This document shows, piece by piece, positions 50,872 through 59,677 of a DNA stretch of 64,000 nucleotides. Within the stretch, counting starts at the first letter, position 1, and every line of letters begins with the position of its first letter. The translations under genes and the position numbers were made by a program. This stretch comes from Elusimicrobiota bacterium (lineage in GTDB: Bacteria; Elusimicrobiota; Elusimicrobia; UBA1565; UBA9628): positions 31,755 through 95,754 of the forward strand of contig JAGWUP010000013.1 in assembly GCA_028868375.1 (NCBI GenBank). The letters run 5' to 3'. Below the pieces are notes generated by a model. That model was not told the DNA's origin, searched no databases, and worked only from the letters and a program-made list of their open reading frames with translations.

Positions 50872-51981
50872 ATGCCCTTTTCGCTGCCGCGGCCCCTGTC
50901 GCATTCCTCGATCTCCCTGTTCCAGGATTGCCCCCAGAAGTACAAGTTCAAGTACGTCGACAAGATCCCGGAGAAGCCGCGGCATTTCTTCTCCTTCGGC
51001 CAGAGCGTCCATTCGGCGCTGGAGTTCCTTTACGCGGTCCAGGCCCCCCCGCCCCCGACGCTGGAGGCGCTGCTGGCCTGCTACCAAGAGCGCTGGGTTT
51101 CCGCGGGCTACCGCGACGGCGACCAGGAGGCCCAGTATTTCGAGGACGGCAAGCGGATACTGGCCGCCTATTATAGGAAGCACGCCAAGGATTTCGCGGT
51201 TCCGCTCTTCGTGGAGTACGGCTTCACCCTGGAGGTCGAGGGCGTGCCGGTGACGGGCAAGGTCGACCGCGTCGACGCCCTCGCGGACGGCCGGCTGGCC
51301 ATCCTGGACTATAAGACCGGCAAGGCCCTGGCGGCCTCGCGCGTGGAGCGGGACGCCCAGTTGACGATGTACCAGTTGGCCTGCGAGCGGCTGCTGGGCC
51401 GCACGGTGGCCCGGCTGTCCTTCTATCACCTGCCCAGCCTCAAGGAGCAGGTCGTCGAGCGGCACTCCACGGAGCTGGTCGAGACCCTGACCAAGCGCAT
51501 CGTCTCCACCGCGGAGCGGATCAGCGCGGGGCGCTTTAAGCCCACCCCGTCCGAGGCCGTCTGCCGCTGGTGCGACTACAAGCCGCTCTGCCCGGTCTAC
51601 GGCGGCGCTGGCGCGGGCGCGGTCGAGCAGCCGGACCAAGAGCTGTCGGAGGGCATCGACGAGCTGGGCGAGCTGCTTTCGCGCGCGGAGGCGCTCAAGA
51701 AGCGCCTCTTGGCGACGATGGAGGAGAAGGGCTACGCGCGCGCCTTCGGCCGCCGCTTCGAGGTCGTCCGCTCCGCGGCGCGGCGCTGGGAGTTCTCCGA
51801 CAAGAAGAAGGTCCTGGAGCTCCTCTCCAAGGCCGGCCTCTACGAGCGGGTGCTGGCCCCCTCCGCGCCCAAGGTCGAGGCCTTGATGAGCGACGTCACC
51901 GTCAGCGACTCGGTGCGCGCTAGGCTGGCGGAGTACGGAGCGCCGGTGACGACGCCGGACCTCAAGGTCAAGCCGCTTTGA
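50872..51981 (+). CDS. PD-(D/E)XK nuclease with probable Fe-S cluster (RecB/AddB/Cas4-like)
   Basis: 369 residues. SHSSISLFQDCPQKYKFKYV supplies the first Cys (Cys20); the nuclease motifs are GKVDRVDAL (Asp) and LAILDYKTGK (DxK) with QLTMYQLACE. Three further Cys, CRWCDYKPLC, complete a four-Cys [4Fe-4S] pattern typical of AddB and Cas4 nucleases. A C-terminal helical region of about 100 residues follows. It degrades or processes DNA ends; no helicase or cas gene is nearby. Its stop overlaps the kinase start (TTGA). Confidence 0.9.
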   Translation: MPFSLPRPLSHSSISLFQDCPQKYKFKYVDKIPEKPRHFFSFGQSVHSALEFLYAVQAPPPPTLEALLACYQERWVSAGYRDGDQEAQYFEDGKRILAAYYRKHAKDFAVPLFVEYGFTLEVEGVPVTGKVDRVDALADGRLAILDYKTGKALAASRVERDAQLTMYQLACERLLGRTVARLSFYHLPSLKEQVVERHSTELVETLTKRIVSTAERISAGRFKPTPSEAVCRWCDYKPLCPVYGGAGAGAVEQPDQELSEGIDELGELLSRAEALKKRLLATMEEKGYARAFGRRFEVVRSAARRWEFSDKKKVLELLSKAGLYERVLAPSAPKVEALMSDVTVSDSVRARLAEYGAPVTTPDLKVKPL

Positions 51982-53447
51982 GGCGCGGCCACGTCCTGGC
52001 CTTGGACCAGGGAAGCTCCGGCTCCAGGGCCCTGCTGCTGGACGATCGCGGCTGCGCCGTCGCCGCCGCCTCTCGCCCGGTCCGCACCGCCCGGCCGCAG
52101 GCCGGCCGCTTCGAGCACGACGCCCTGGAGTTGGCGCGCTCCCTGGAGCTCTGCCTGGAGCAAGCCCTGGCCGCCCTGCCGGCGGGAGAGCGCAGCGTGG
52201 TCGTCGGGCTGGCCTGCCAGAGGTCGACCGTCGTCTTCTGGGATCGCCGCAGCGGCCGGCCGGCCGCCGTCGCGCCGAGCTGGCAGGACGGCCGCGCCGC
52301 CGACTTGGTTGCCGGGCTGTCCCGCCGCCAGGCCTGGTGCCGGCGGCGCACCGGGCTGTATCTGACGCCGTACTACTCCGCCCCGAAGATCGCCTGGTTT
52401 CTCAAGCATTGCGCCGCCGTTCAACGCTTGGCCGAGAGCGGCCGGCTGCTGGCCGCCCCGGTGGCGAGCTACCTCGTCTGGCGCTGGAGCGGCGGCGAGG
52501 TCTTCGCCGCCGACCCGACGACGGCGCAGCGCATGCTGCTCTTGGACCTGCGCGCCCTCGATTGGGACGCGGACCTGCTCTCCCTCTTCGGCGTCCCGCG
52601 GGAGATCCTCCCCGAGGTCCGGCCCGGCGCCGGGGCCTGGGCGCAGTTCAAGCGCGCGGGGCGGCTCTTGCGGCTGATGTCGGTTTGCGGCGACCAGCAG
52701 GCGGCCTTCGTGGGGCTGGGCGGCCGCGAGGACGGCCGCTCGGTGGCCAACTACGGCACCGGGGCCTTCTGGCTGCATGCCGCCGAAGGGCCGCGCCCCC
52801 TGCCCGGCTTGTTGTGCTCGGCGGCCGCGACGGCGTCCGGCCGCAAGCCCTCCTGCCTGCACGAGGGCACCGTGCACGCCGCCGGGACCTCACTGGACTG
52901 GCTTCGCGATCCCCTGGGCCTGCTCGATGAGGACGCCAACCTCGAGCAAGTCCTGCGCGCGGCCAAGAGCCGGGTCTGGGCCCTGCCGGCCATCGGCGGC
53001 CTGGGCGCTCCGCGCTGGGACTGCGACGCCCGAGCGGCCTTCTTCGGCTTGACGGCCGCGACGAGCCGCGCCGACCTCGTGCGGGGAGTGGTCGAGGGCC
53101 TGGCCTTCCTGATGGCCGAGGTCGTCGAGGCCCTGCGCGCCGGCGGGGTTAAGCCGGCGCGGGCCAGCGTCTCCGGGGGCTTGAGCCGCTGCGATTGGCT
53201 CATGCAGTTCCAGGCCGACCTGCTCGGCATTCCCCTCTTGCGCTGCGCCGACGCTCAGGCGACGGCCTGCGGGGCCGCCGCGCTGGCGGCCGAGGCGGCC
53301 GGGCTGGACTGGGCCGCGCGCTTGTCCCGCCCCCGCGTCGAGCGGGCCTTCAGGCCCCGCGGCGGCCGCGCCGCTCAAGGCCTGCTTGAGGACTGGCGCG
53401 CCTTCGTCGCCGCCCAGCAGGGGCTGAGGCGGCGGCTGTTTCCTTAG
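51978..53447 (+). CDS. FGGY-family carbohydrate kinase (glycerol kinase-like)
   Basis: 489 residues, TTG start overlapping the nuclease stop. Phosphate-1 loop VLALDQGSSGSRALLLDDRG is close to the GlpK form, WQDGRAADLV follows, and the C-terminal ATP region has SVANYGTGAFWL and RASVSGGLSRCDWLMQFQAD. It phosphorylates glycerol or a related polyol/sugar with ATP. Its last codons and TAG stop fall in a 16-bp match to the tip of the 38601 element, so its 3' end may have been reshaped. Overlaps the HAD gene by 98 bp. Confidence 0.88.
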   Translation: MRRGHVLALDQGSSGSRALLLDDRGCAVAAASRPVRTARPQAGRFEHDALELARSLELCLEQALAALPAGERSVVVGLACQRSTVVFWDRRSGRPAAVAPSWQDGRAADLVAGLSRRQAWCRRRTGLYLTPYYSAPKIAWFLKHCAAVQRLAESGRLLAAPVASYLVWRWSGGEVFAADPTTAQRMLLLDLRALDWDADLLSLFGVPREILPEVRPGAGAWAQFKRAGRLLRLMSVCGDQQAAFVGLGGREDGRSVANYGTGAFWLHAAEGPRPLPGLLCSAAATASGRKPSCLHEGTVHAAGTSLDWLRDPLGLLDEDANLEQVLRAAKSRVWALPAIGGLGAPRWDCDARAAFFGLTAATSRADLVRGVVEGLAFLMAEVVEALRAGGVKPARASVSGGLSRCDWLMQFQADLLGIPLLRCADAQATACGAAALAAEAAGLDWAARLSRPRVERAFRPRGGRAAQGLLEDWRAFVAAQQGLRRRLFP

Positions 53448-54117
53448 GCGCTGTCAACTCCCGCAGCGAGCGGATCTCGAAGTCGCAGGCCGATAGGTCC
53501 TGGCTGTCGTTGGAGCCGTTGCGAAGCCCCGCGCAGGCCAACCCCGCCGCCTTGGCCGCGCGCGCGCCCAGAGTCGAGTCCTCCACCGCCAGGCAATCGC
53601 GGCCGTTGGACAGGCCCAAGCGGCGCAGGGCCAGCCGGTAGAGGTCCGGCGCGGGCTTGGTCCTGCCCGCGGGCACGTCGTCGGCGCAGGCGATCGCGCG
53701 AAAGCAGGAGCGCAGGCCGAAGCGGCGCAGGACGAGCTCGACCCAGCCTCGCGGCGAGGAGGAGGCCAGTGCCGCCGGCAGTCGCAGCCGCCTTAATTGC
53801 GCCGACAGCTCCCGGAAGCCCGGCGCCAAGCGGACGCGGCGCTTGTAGATCAGCTCGGCCAGTTGATGGCAGTCCTTAAGGAAGGCCGCCTTGTCCGAGG
53901 TCAGGGAATATTTCCTGACGAGGAAATGGTAGAGGTCCTCCACCCCCAGGCCGACGATGAGGTGGTGGTCTTGCTCGCGCCAGCGCGGGGCGTGGCGGCG
54001 CAGGAGCGCCCCCTCGGCCAATTGCCACTGGAGCTCCGAGTCGACGACGACCCCGTCCATGTCGAAGACGACGGCGCGCCAGCGAGCGCCTTGGCCCGGC
54101 GCCGGCCTAGTCCGCAC
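53350..54117 (-). CDS. HAD-superfamily phosphatase (beta-phosphoglucomutase-like) with odd C-terminal tail
   Basis: 255 residues, GTG start inside the end of the ABC exporter gene. Motif I VVFDMDGVVVDSELQWQLAE, motif II AALASSSPRGW, motif III Lys in GRTKPAPDLYRLAL, motif IV AVEDSTLGARAAKAAGL. The domain naturally ends near FEIRSLREL. The remaining 35 residues (APAGRRRRRASPQAG and so on) are Arg-rich and antisense to the kinase gene, apparently read-through after the 16-bp element tip at 53442. Confidence 0.88.
   Translation of the reverse strand: MRTRPAPGQGARWRAVVFDMDGVVVDSELQWQLAEGALLRRHAPRWREQDHHLIVGLGVEDLYHFLVRKYSLTSDKAAFLKDCHQLAELIYKRRVRLAPGFRELSAQLRRLRLPAALASSSPRGWVELVLRRFGLRSCFRAIACADDVPAGRTKPAPDLYRLALRRLGLSNGRDCLAVEDSTLGARAAKAAGLACAGLRNGSNDSQDLSACDFEIRSLRELTAPKETAAASAPAGRRRRRASPQAGLERRGRRGA
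53442..53457. repeat. 16-bp exact match to the tip of the 38601 inverted-repeat element
   Basis: CCTTAGGCGCTGTCAA is identical to the complement of 38816-38831, covering the element's terminal bases and 4 bp of flank. It spans the kinase stop codon and the point where HAD homology ends. Confidence 0.5.
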
Positions 54118-55852
54118 CGGAGGCGGCCGGCTGCAGTTGCTGGAATCGGTAGAGGGTGGCGTAGATGCCGTCGCGCGCCATCAGCTCCTCGTGGCGGCCG
54201 GACTCGGCCACCTCGCCACGGCGCAGGACGACGATGCGGTCGGCGCCCTTGAGCGTGGAGAGGCGGTGGGCGATCAACAGCACGGTCCTGCCCGGAAACA
54301 GCCGCTCCAGAGCGGACTGGACCGAGCTTTCGCTGGCCGCGTCGAGGTTGGAGGTCGCCTCGTCCAGGATCAGGATCGGCGGGTTTTTCAGCACCGCGCG
54401 CGCGATCGCCAGGCGCTGGCGCTGGCCGCCGGACAAGCGCAGCCCGCGGTCGCCCAGCTGCGTGGCCATCCCCTGCGGCATCTGCGAGACGAAGCCCCAG
54501 GCGTCGGCGACCTCCAGGGCCTTGCGGATGTCCTCCTGTGAGGCCTGCGGCTTGCCGACGGCGACGTTTCCGGCCACCGTGTCGTTGAAAAGGATCGTCT
54601 CCTGGGTGACCAGGCCGATGCGCTCGCGCACGGAGGCCATCGAGAACTCGCGCAGGTCGCGGCCGTCGAGGAGGATGCGCCCCGAGCCGGGATCGAAGAG
54701 GCGGAGCAAGAGGTGGACCAGGGTGGACTTTCCGGAGCCGCTGGGGCCGGCCACCGCGACGATCTCGCCGCGCTTGAGCTCCAGGTCGACTCCGGAGAGG
54801 GCCGGCTGGGGCCGGGAGGGATAGCGGAAGCTCACGCCCTCCAGGCGCAGGCAGCGCTCCAGGCCCCGGAAGGCCGCGGCGTCCGGGCGCTCGACGACGC
54901 TGGGCTTCTCGTCGAGAATGGCGAAGACCCGGTCGGCGGAGGCCAGCATCAATTGCAGGCTGGCGTTGAGCTGCGAGAGGTTCTTGATCGGGCCGTAGGC
55001 GGCGAAGAAGGAGGCCAGGAAGGTGAAGAACTCCCCCGGGGTCATGCGGTGCGCGATGATCTGCTTGCCGCCTTGATAGACGATCGTCGCCATGATGAGG
55101 CTGCCCAAGAACTCCATCAGCGGCCCGGACAGCGCGGTGGCGCGGAAGTAGCGCATCATCTGGGCGAAGAGGGAGTCGTTTTCCTGCTGGAACTTCGCGA
55201 TCGCCCCCTGCTCGTAGTTGAAGGCCTTGACCACCAGCATCCCCTGCAGGCTCTCCTGGAAGCGGTGGTACATCTCCCCCATGATCTCCTGGGAGCGGCG
55301 CCCCGCCGAGCGCAGCTTGCGCCCCAAGACGCCCAGCACCACGCCGGCCATCGGGATGGCGATCAAGGCCACCAGGGCGAAGCGCCAGTTGATGTAGAAC
55401 ATCACCCCCAGCAGCACCACGACCGTCATCGAGTCGCGCACGACGTAGAGCGGCACGAACTGCAGCCCGTCCTGGACCCGGGTCATGTCGTTGGTCATGC
55501 GCGAGAGCACGTCCCCGCTCTTGCTGCGCCAATAAAAGTCCATCGAGAGCAGGTGCAGGTGCCGGAAGAGGTCCTCGCGCAGCCTTTGGGTGACGCGCTG
55601 CGACAGCCAGCTCATCAGGTAGCTTTGGGCGTACATCACCACCAGCTTGGCCAGGAAGATCGCCGGGATCAGGGCCACGATCTTCCAGAGCATGGCCGGA
55701 TCGGCCTTGGCGAAGACCTCGTTGATGGCCGGATTGACGATCCAGACGGTGGCGCCGTTGAGGGCGGCCACCGCCAGCATCACGACGAAGGCCCAGACGA
55801 TCCTGGCGCGGTAGGGCTTGAGATAGGGCAGCAGGCGGCGCATGGCCGTCAT
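54107..55852 (-). CDS. MsbA-like ABC exporter (lipid A/multidrug type)
   Basis: 581 residues, a half-size exporter matching MsbA (about 580). Six TMs lie in residues 1-310 (RIVWAFVVMLAVAALNGATV and so on). The ATPase has Walker [14 protein letters not shown]-loop GLVTQETILFNDTVAGNV, signature LRLSGGQRQRLAIARAVL, Walker B ILILDEATSNLD and H-loop IAHRLS. It probably flips lipid A-core or lipids across the inner membrane. No lpxK-type neighbour, so the substrate is inferred. The HAD gene starts within its last codons. Confidence 0.93.
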   Translation of the reverse strand: MTAMRRLLPYLKPYRARIVWAFVVMLAVAALNGATVWIVNPAINEVFAKADPAMLWKIVALIPAIFLAKLVVMYAQSYLMSWLSQRVTQRLREDLFRHLHLLSMDFYWRSKSGDVLSRMTNDMTRVQDGLQFVPLYVVRDSMTVVVLLGVMFYINWRFALVALIAIPMAGVVLGVLGRKLRSAGRRSQEIMGEMYHRFQESLQGMLVVKAFNYEQGAIAKFQQENDSLFAQMMRYFRATALSGPLMEFLGSLIMATIVYQGGKQIIAHRMTPGEFFTFLASFFAAYGPIKNLSQLNASLQLMLASADRVFAILDEKPSVVERPDAAAFRGLERCLRLEGVSFRYPSRPQPALSGVDLELKRGEIVAVAGPSGSGKSTLVHLLLRLFDPGSGRILLDGRDLREFSMASVRERIGLVTQETILFNDTVAGNVAVGKPQASQEDIRKALEVADAWGFVSQMPQGMATQLGDRGLRLSGGQRQRLAIARAVLKNPPILILDEATSNLDAASESSVQSALERLFPGRTVLLIAHRLSTLKGADRIVVLRRGEVAESGRHEELMARDGIYATLYRFQQLQPAASGAD

Positions 55853-55983
55853 AGGACCGCTATTTTGTCATATTTGCCCCGAGGCCGCCACGGCGAGCAG
55901 CCCCGAACCTTGCCGCTTCGGCCGAAAAATGGTCGAATCGTCGGCAGTCGCGGCGAGAAGGCCGCGGCGGCAAGGAGGGAGCC

Positions 55984-56595
55984 ATGAAACGAGCGCTAGC
56001 GATTTTCATCGTCGTCGGACTGGCCGCCGCGCCGGCCTGGTCGGGGCCGCTGGAGGCCGCCAAGGATTCCTCGACCGGGCGCTTTACGGCGGCCGTTGCG
56101 GCAAGCCTGCCGACTCTCAGGTTGGCCGCCCGAATGCGGGCTCAGCCGCTGGCCCTGGCCCTGCCCGATTTGGCGAGGCTTTTTAATAATGGAACGCGGC
56201 CCGCGCCGGAGGCGGCGACCGGCTGGTTTGCCGGACGCCGCTGCTCGGCGGCCGGGGTGTCGGCGCAGTTGCTGGTCGGCCTGGAGGTCCAGAAGGATCC
56301 GGACGCCGGCCCCCTCGGCGGCGTTGTGCTGAAGCTGGCCTCTTTCGGCGGCCCCCCTCCAGGGCCGGTTCCCGCCGCCACGTTCGACAGCCCCTCTCCG
56401 GCCACGGTGGAGGGAGTGCTCTCGATCATCGACCAGGAGTCCGGCGGTTGGCGAAACGCCGGGACCGTCGCGCATGGCCTGACGGGAGTGGAGCGGCTGA
56501 GCCTGGCCGCCTTCGAGCTGCGCTTGAGCGGGAGCCTGCTGGTGGCGCGCTATGCCGACGGCAGCTACGCCTATTTCTTCAGGAAGGTGCGCTAG
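55984..56595 (+). CDS. Small secreted protein of unknown function
   Basis: 203 residues, signal peptide MKRALAIFIVVGLAAAPAWS. The mature protein is beta-rich with one Cys (GRRCSAAGVSAQLLVGLEVQ) and a Pro/Gly loop GGPPPGPVPAATFDSP; it ends SYAYFFRKVR. Not recognised. Shine-Dalgarno AAGGAGG lies 5 nt before the ATG. Although unrelated in type, it overlaps the ALDH gene by one base (TAGTG), so it heads the catabolic operon. Confidence 0.75.
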   Translation: MKRALAIFIVVGLAAAPAWSGPLEAAKDSSTGRFTAAVAASLPTLRLAARMRAQPLALALPDLARLFNNGTRPAPEAATGWFAGRRCSAAGVSAQLLVGLEVQKDPDAGPLGGVVLKLASFGGPPPGPVPAATFDSPSPATVEGVLSIIDQESGGWRNAGTVAHGLTGVERLSLAAFELRLSGSLLVARYADGSYAYFFRKVR

Positions 56596-58100
56596 TGCAA
56601 GCCGTGGCCTCCCCCGAGCTTTCGCCGGCCCTGCGCGAATTCTTGGCGCGGCCTTCCCATCAACTGCTCATCGGCGGCAAGCGCCTGGACGCGGCCTCCG
56701 CAAAGACCTTCGAGACCATGGACCCGGCCACCGGACGGGTTCTCGCGCGCGTGGCCGAGGCCGACGCCGCCGACGTCGAGCGCGCGGTGGCGGCGGCCCG
56801 GCAGGCCCTCTCCGGGCCCTGGTCGCGGTTGTCGCCGGCCGAGCGGGAGCGGCTGCTGCACCGGCTGGCCGATTTGGTCGAGCGGGAGGCGGAGTCCCTG
56901 GCGCAGTTGGAGTGCCTTGACTGCGGCAAGACGATCCGCGAGGCCAAGAACGGGGACCTGCCGCTGGCCGCGGCCCTGCTGCGCTATTTCGCGGGCTGGC
57001 CCACGAAGATCCACGGCGAGACGATTCCGGTCTCGGTGCCGTACTACCCGGGAGCCTCCTTCCTTCATTACACGACCCGCGAGCCGGTGGGCGTGATCGG
57101 CGCCATCATCCCGTGGAACTTCCCCCTGCTCATGGCCGTCGAGCGCCTGGCCCCGGCCCTGGCCTGCGGCAACGCCCTGGTGCTCAAGCCGGCCGAGCAG
57201 ACCCCCCTCTCCGCCCTGCGCCTGGGCGAGCTCTGCCTGGAGGCGGGCCTTCCCGAGGGAGTCGTCAACGTCGTGCCGGGCTTCGGCCCCACCGCCGGGG
57301 CGGCCCTGGCCGGCCATCCGGACGTCGACAAGCTGACCTTCACCGGCTCCACGGAGGTCGGCCGCGAGATCGTCAAGGCCTCCGCCGGCAACCTGAAGCG
57401 CCTCTCCCTGGAGCTGGGCGGCAAGGCGCCGAACATCGTCTTCGCCGACGCCGACGTCGAGGCCGCGGCCAAGGGGCTGTTCATGGGCGCCTTCTACAAC
57501 CAAGGCCAGTGCTGCTCGGCCGGCTCCCGGGTCCTGGTGGAGCGCCCGCTTTTCGAGAGCCTGACGGCGGCCTTGGTCGAGCGCGCCAAGACCGTCCGGC
57601 AGGGGCCGGGGCTCAACCCCAAGACGCAGATGGGGCCGCTGGTCTCCCGGCAGCAGAAGGAGCGCGTGCTGGGCTACATCGAGGGCGGGGTCAAGGAGGG
57701 CGCGCGCCTGCTGGCGGGCGGCGAGGCCTTGGCCGGCGAGGGCTACTTCGTCAAGCCCACGGTGTTTTCCGAGGCGAAGGACTCGATGCGGATTTGCCGC
57801 GAGGAGATCTTCGGGCCGGTGGTCGTCGTCATGCCCTTCGATTCCCAGGAGGAGGCGGTTTCGCGCGCCAACGCCACCGATTACGGCTTGGTGGCCGGGG
57901 TCTGGACTGGCGACGTCAAGAGGGCCCACCGGATGGCGCGGGCCTTGAAGGCGGGCACGGTCTGGGTCAACTGCTACCACTTCGTCGACGCGGCCGCGCC
58001 CTGGGGAGGCTTTAAGCGCAGCGGCTACGGCCGCGAGAAGAGCCAGTACGCCATCGACCTTTATACCCAGCTTAAGAGCGTCTGGGTGGACTTGAACTGA
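56595..58100 (+). CDS. NAD(P)-dependent aldehyde dehydrogenase (ALDH1/phenylacetaldehyde-type)
   Basis: 501 residues from a GTG overlapping the previous stop. The catalytic set is complete: VIGAIIPWNFPLLMAVERLA, FTGSTEVGREIVKA, general base LELGGKAPNIVF and nucleophile Cys in NQGQCCSAGSRVLVE, then EEIFGPVVVVMPF. It oxidises an aldehyde to an acid. With the downstream crotonases and PaaA-like protein, phenylacetaldehyde or another aromatic/aliphatic aldehyde is a reasonable guess. TGATG overlap with the next gene. Confidence 0.93.
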   Translation: MQAVASPELSPALREFLARPSHQLLIGGKRLDAASAKTFETMDPATGRVLARVAEADAADVERAVAAARQALSGPWSRLSPAERERLLHRLADLVEREAESLAQLECLDCGKTIREAKNGDLPLAAALLRYFAGWPTKIHGETIPVSVPYYPGASFLHYTTREPVGVIGAIIPWNFPLLMAVERLAPALACGNALVLKPAEQTPLSALRLGELCLEAGLPEGVVNVVPGFGPTAGAALAGHPDVDKLTFTGSTEVGREIVKASAGNLKRLSLELGGKAPNIVFADADVEAAAKGLFMGAFYNQGQCCSAGSRVLVERPLFESLTAALVERAKTVRQGPGLNPKTQMGPLVSRQQKERVLGYIEGGVKEGARLLAGGEALAGEGYFVKPTVFSEAKDSMRICREEIFGPVVVVMPFDSQEEAVSRANATDYGLVAGVWTGDVKRAHRMARALKAGTVWVNCYHFVDAAAPWGGFKRSGYGREKSQYAIDLYTQLKSVWVDLN

Positions 58101-58873
58101 TGGCCGCGGAACTGGTCAAGAGCGAGAGGCGCGGTCCCGTCGGCCTTCTGACCTTGAACCGGCCGCAGGCCCTCAACGCCTTGAATCATCCGCTCATGGA
58201 CCAGCTGGAGGCCGGCCTCGACCGCTTCGCGGCGGAGGCGGCCGTGCGCTGCGTGGTGATCACGGGAGGCGAGCGCGCCTTCGCGGCCGGAGCCGACATC
58301 AAGGAGATGGACCGGCTTTCCGCGGCCCAGATGGCGGCCGATTCCCATTTAAGCCGCTGGGACAAGCTCGGCGACTTTCCCAAGCCGACGCTGGCGGCCG
58401 TCTCCGGCTTCGCCCTGGGCGGGGGCTGCGAGCTGGCCCTGGCTTGCGACCTGATCGTGGCCTCGGAGAGCGCGCAGTTCGGCCAGCCGGAATTGGCCCT
58501 GGGGGTGATCCCGGGAGCGGGCGGGACGGTGCGGCTTGCGCGCGCCTTGGGCAAGGCCCGGGCGATGGAGCTGGTCCTCACCGGCCGGCGCCTGGGCGCT
58601 CGGGAGGCCTTGTCGCAGGGCTTGGTCAACGCGGTTTTCCCGGTCGAGTCCTATCTTCGGGAGGCCTTGGCCCTGGCCGAGAGGCTGGCGTCCCTGCCCG
58701 CCCTGGCCGCGGCGGCGGCCAAGAAGTCCGTCGCCTACGCCCTGGACCATGGCCTGGAGGAAAGCCTGCGCCGCGAGCGCGCCCTCTTCGCCTCCCTGTT
58801 CGACACGCGCGACCAGAAGGAGGGCATGAAGGCCTTCATCGAGAAGCGCAAGCCGGCCTTCACGGGGACTTAG
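58100..58873 (+). CDS. Enoyl-CoA hydratase (crotonase family, PaaF/EchA-like)
   Basis: 257 residues. Oxyanion-hole segments GGERAFAAGADIKEMDRLSA and SGFALGGGCELALACDLIVA, with catalytic Glu candidates in FGQPELALGVIPGAGGTVRL (both Glu positions of true hydratases kept). It hydrates enoyl-CoA to 3-hydroxyacyl-CoA, the step before the dehydrogenase at 60505. TAGTG overlap with the next crotonase. Confidence 0.92.
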   Translation: MAAELVKSERRGPVGLLTLNRPQALNALNHPLMDQLEAGLDRFAAEAAVRCVVITGGERAFAAGADIKEMDRLSAAQMAADSHLSRWDKLGDFPKPTLAAVSGFALGGGCELALACDLIVASESAQFGQPELALGVIPGAGGTVRLARALGKARAMELVLTGRRLGAREALSQGLVNAVFPVESYLREALALAERLASLPALAAAAAKKSVAYALDHGLEESLRRERALFASLFDTRDQKEGMKAFIEKRKPAFTGT

Positions 58874-59676
58874 TGGCCGAGAGCACAGAAGGGCCGGAGC
58901 TTCAAGTCGAGCGGAGGGAGGGCATCGTGACCCTCACCCTCAACCGTCCGGCGGCCCTCAACAGCCTCACCATGCCGATGCTGGCCGCCCTCTCCAAGGA
59001 GCTCAAGGCGGCCGAGAGGGATGCCGCCGTACGCTGCGTCATCCTGACCGGGGCCGGGCGAGCCTTCTGCGCCGGCGCGGACCTTTCCGAGCTGCGCTCA
59101 CGCCAGCGAGAGAGCTCCTTTCGTTTGGGCGAGGAGCTTCGCCAGCGCTTCAATCCCCTGATCCTCCAGATCCGGCGCTTGGAAAAGCCGGTGATCGGCG
59201 CCGTCAACGGCCTGGCGGCCGGGGCCGGGGCAAGCCTGATCTTGTCCTGCGACCTGAAGGTCTGCGCCGAGCATGCCCGCTTCATCAACGCCTTCTCGCG
59301 GGTGGGCCTGGTCCCGGACAGCGGCATGACCTGGTACATGCCTCGCTTCCTCGGCTATTCCCTGGCCCTGGAGCATGCCTGGCTGGCCAAGCCGGTCTCA
59401 TCCAGGCTGGCGGAGCGTTTCGGCTGGGTCAACCAGGTCGTCGCCGCCGACCAAGTCTTGGCGGCGGCCAGGGCCCTCGCCCTCGAATTGGCCCGGCAGG
59501 CCCCGCTGGCCCTGGCCCTGGCCAAGCGCGCGATCAACCGGGCCCTGGAGTGCGGCTTGGAGGAGCAGTTGGAGTACGAGGCGCGGCTGCAGGACATTCT
59601 CGGTGAGACCGCAGACCATCAGGAAGGCGTGGCGGCCTTCCTGGAGAAGCGCTCGCCCAGCTTCAAAGGAGAATAG
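58873..59676 (+). CDS. Crotonase-family enoyl-CoA hydratase/isomerase (PaaG-like)
   Basis: 267 residues, GTG start. GAGRAFCAGADLSELRSRQR and VNGLAAGAGASLILSCDLKV form the oxyanion hole; the catalytic region reads INAFSRVGLVPDSGMTWYMP, where the PDSG Asp is typical of PaaG-type 1,2-epoxyphenylacetyl-CoA isomerases rather than the two-Glu hydratases. This fits ring-epoxide or double-bond isomerisation next to the PaaA-like oxygenase. Confidence 0.88.
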   Translation: MAESTEGPELQVERREGIVTLTLNRPAALNSLTMPMLAALSKELKAAERDAAVRCVILTGAGRAFCAGADLSELRSRQRESSFRLGEELRQRFNPLILQIRRLEKPVIGAVNGLAAGAGASLILSCDLKVCAEHARFINAFSRVGLVPDSGMTWYMPRFLGYSLALEHAWLAKPVSSRLAERFGWVNQVVAADQVLAAARALALELARQAPLALALAKRAINRALECGLEEQLEYEARLQDILGETADHQEGVAAFLEKRSPSFKGE

Positions 59677-59677
59677 A

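Noticed and set aside
53901..55532. Long frame in the minus strand overlapping the exporter
   Set aside because: It is the shifted frame of the ABC exporter and HAD genes; no independent signals.
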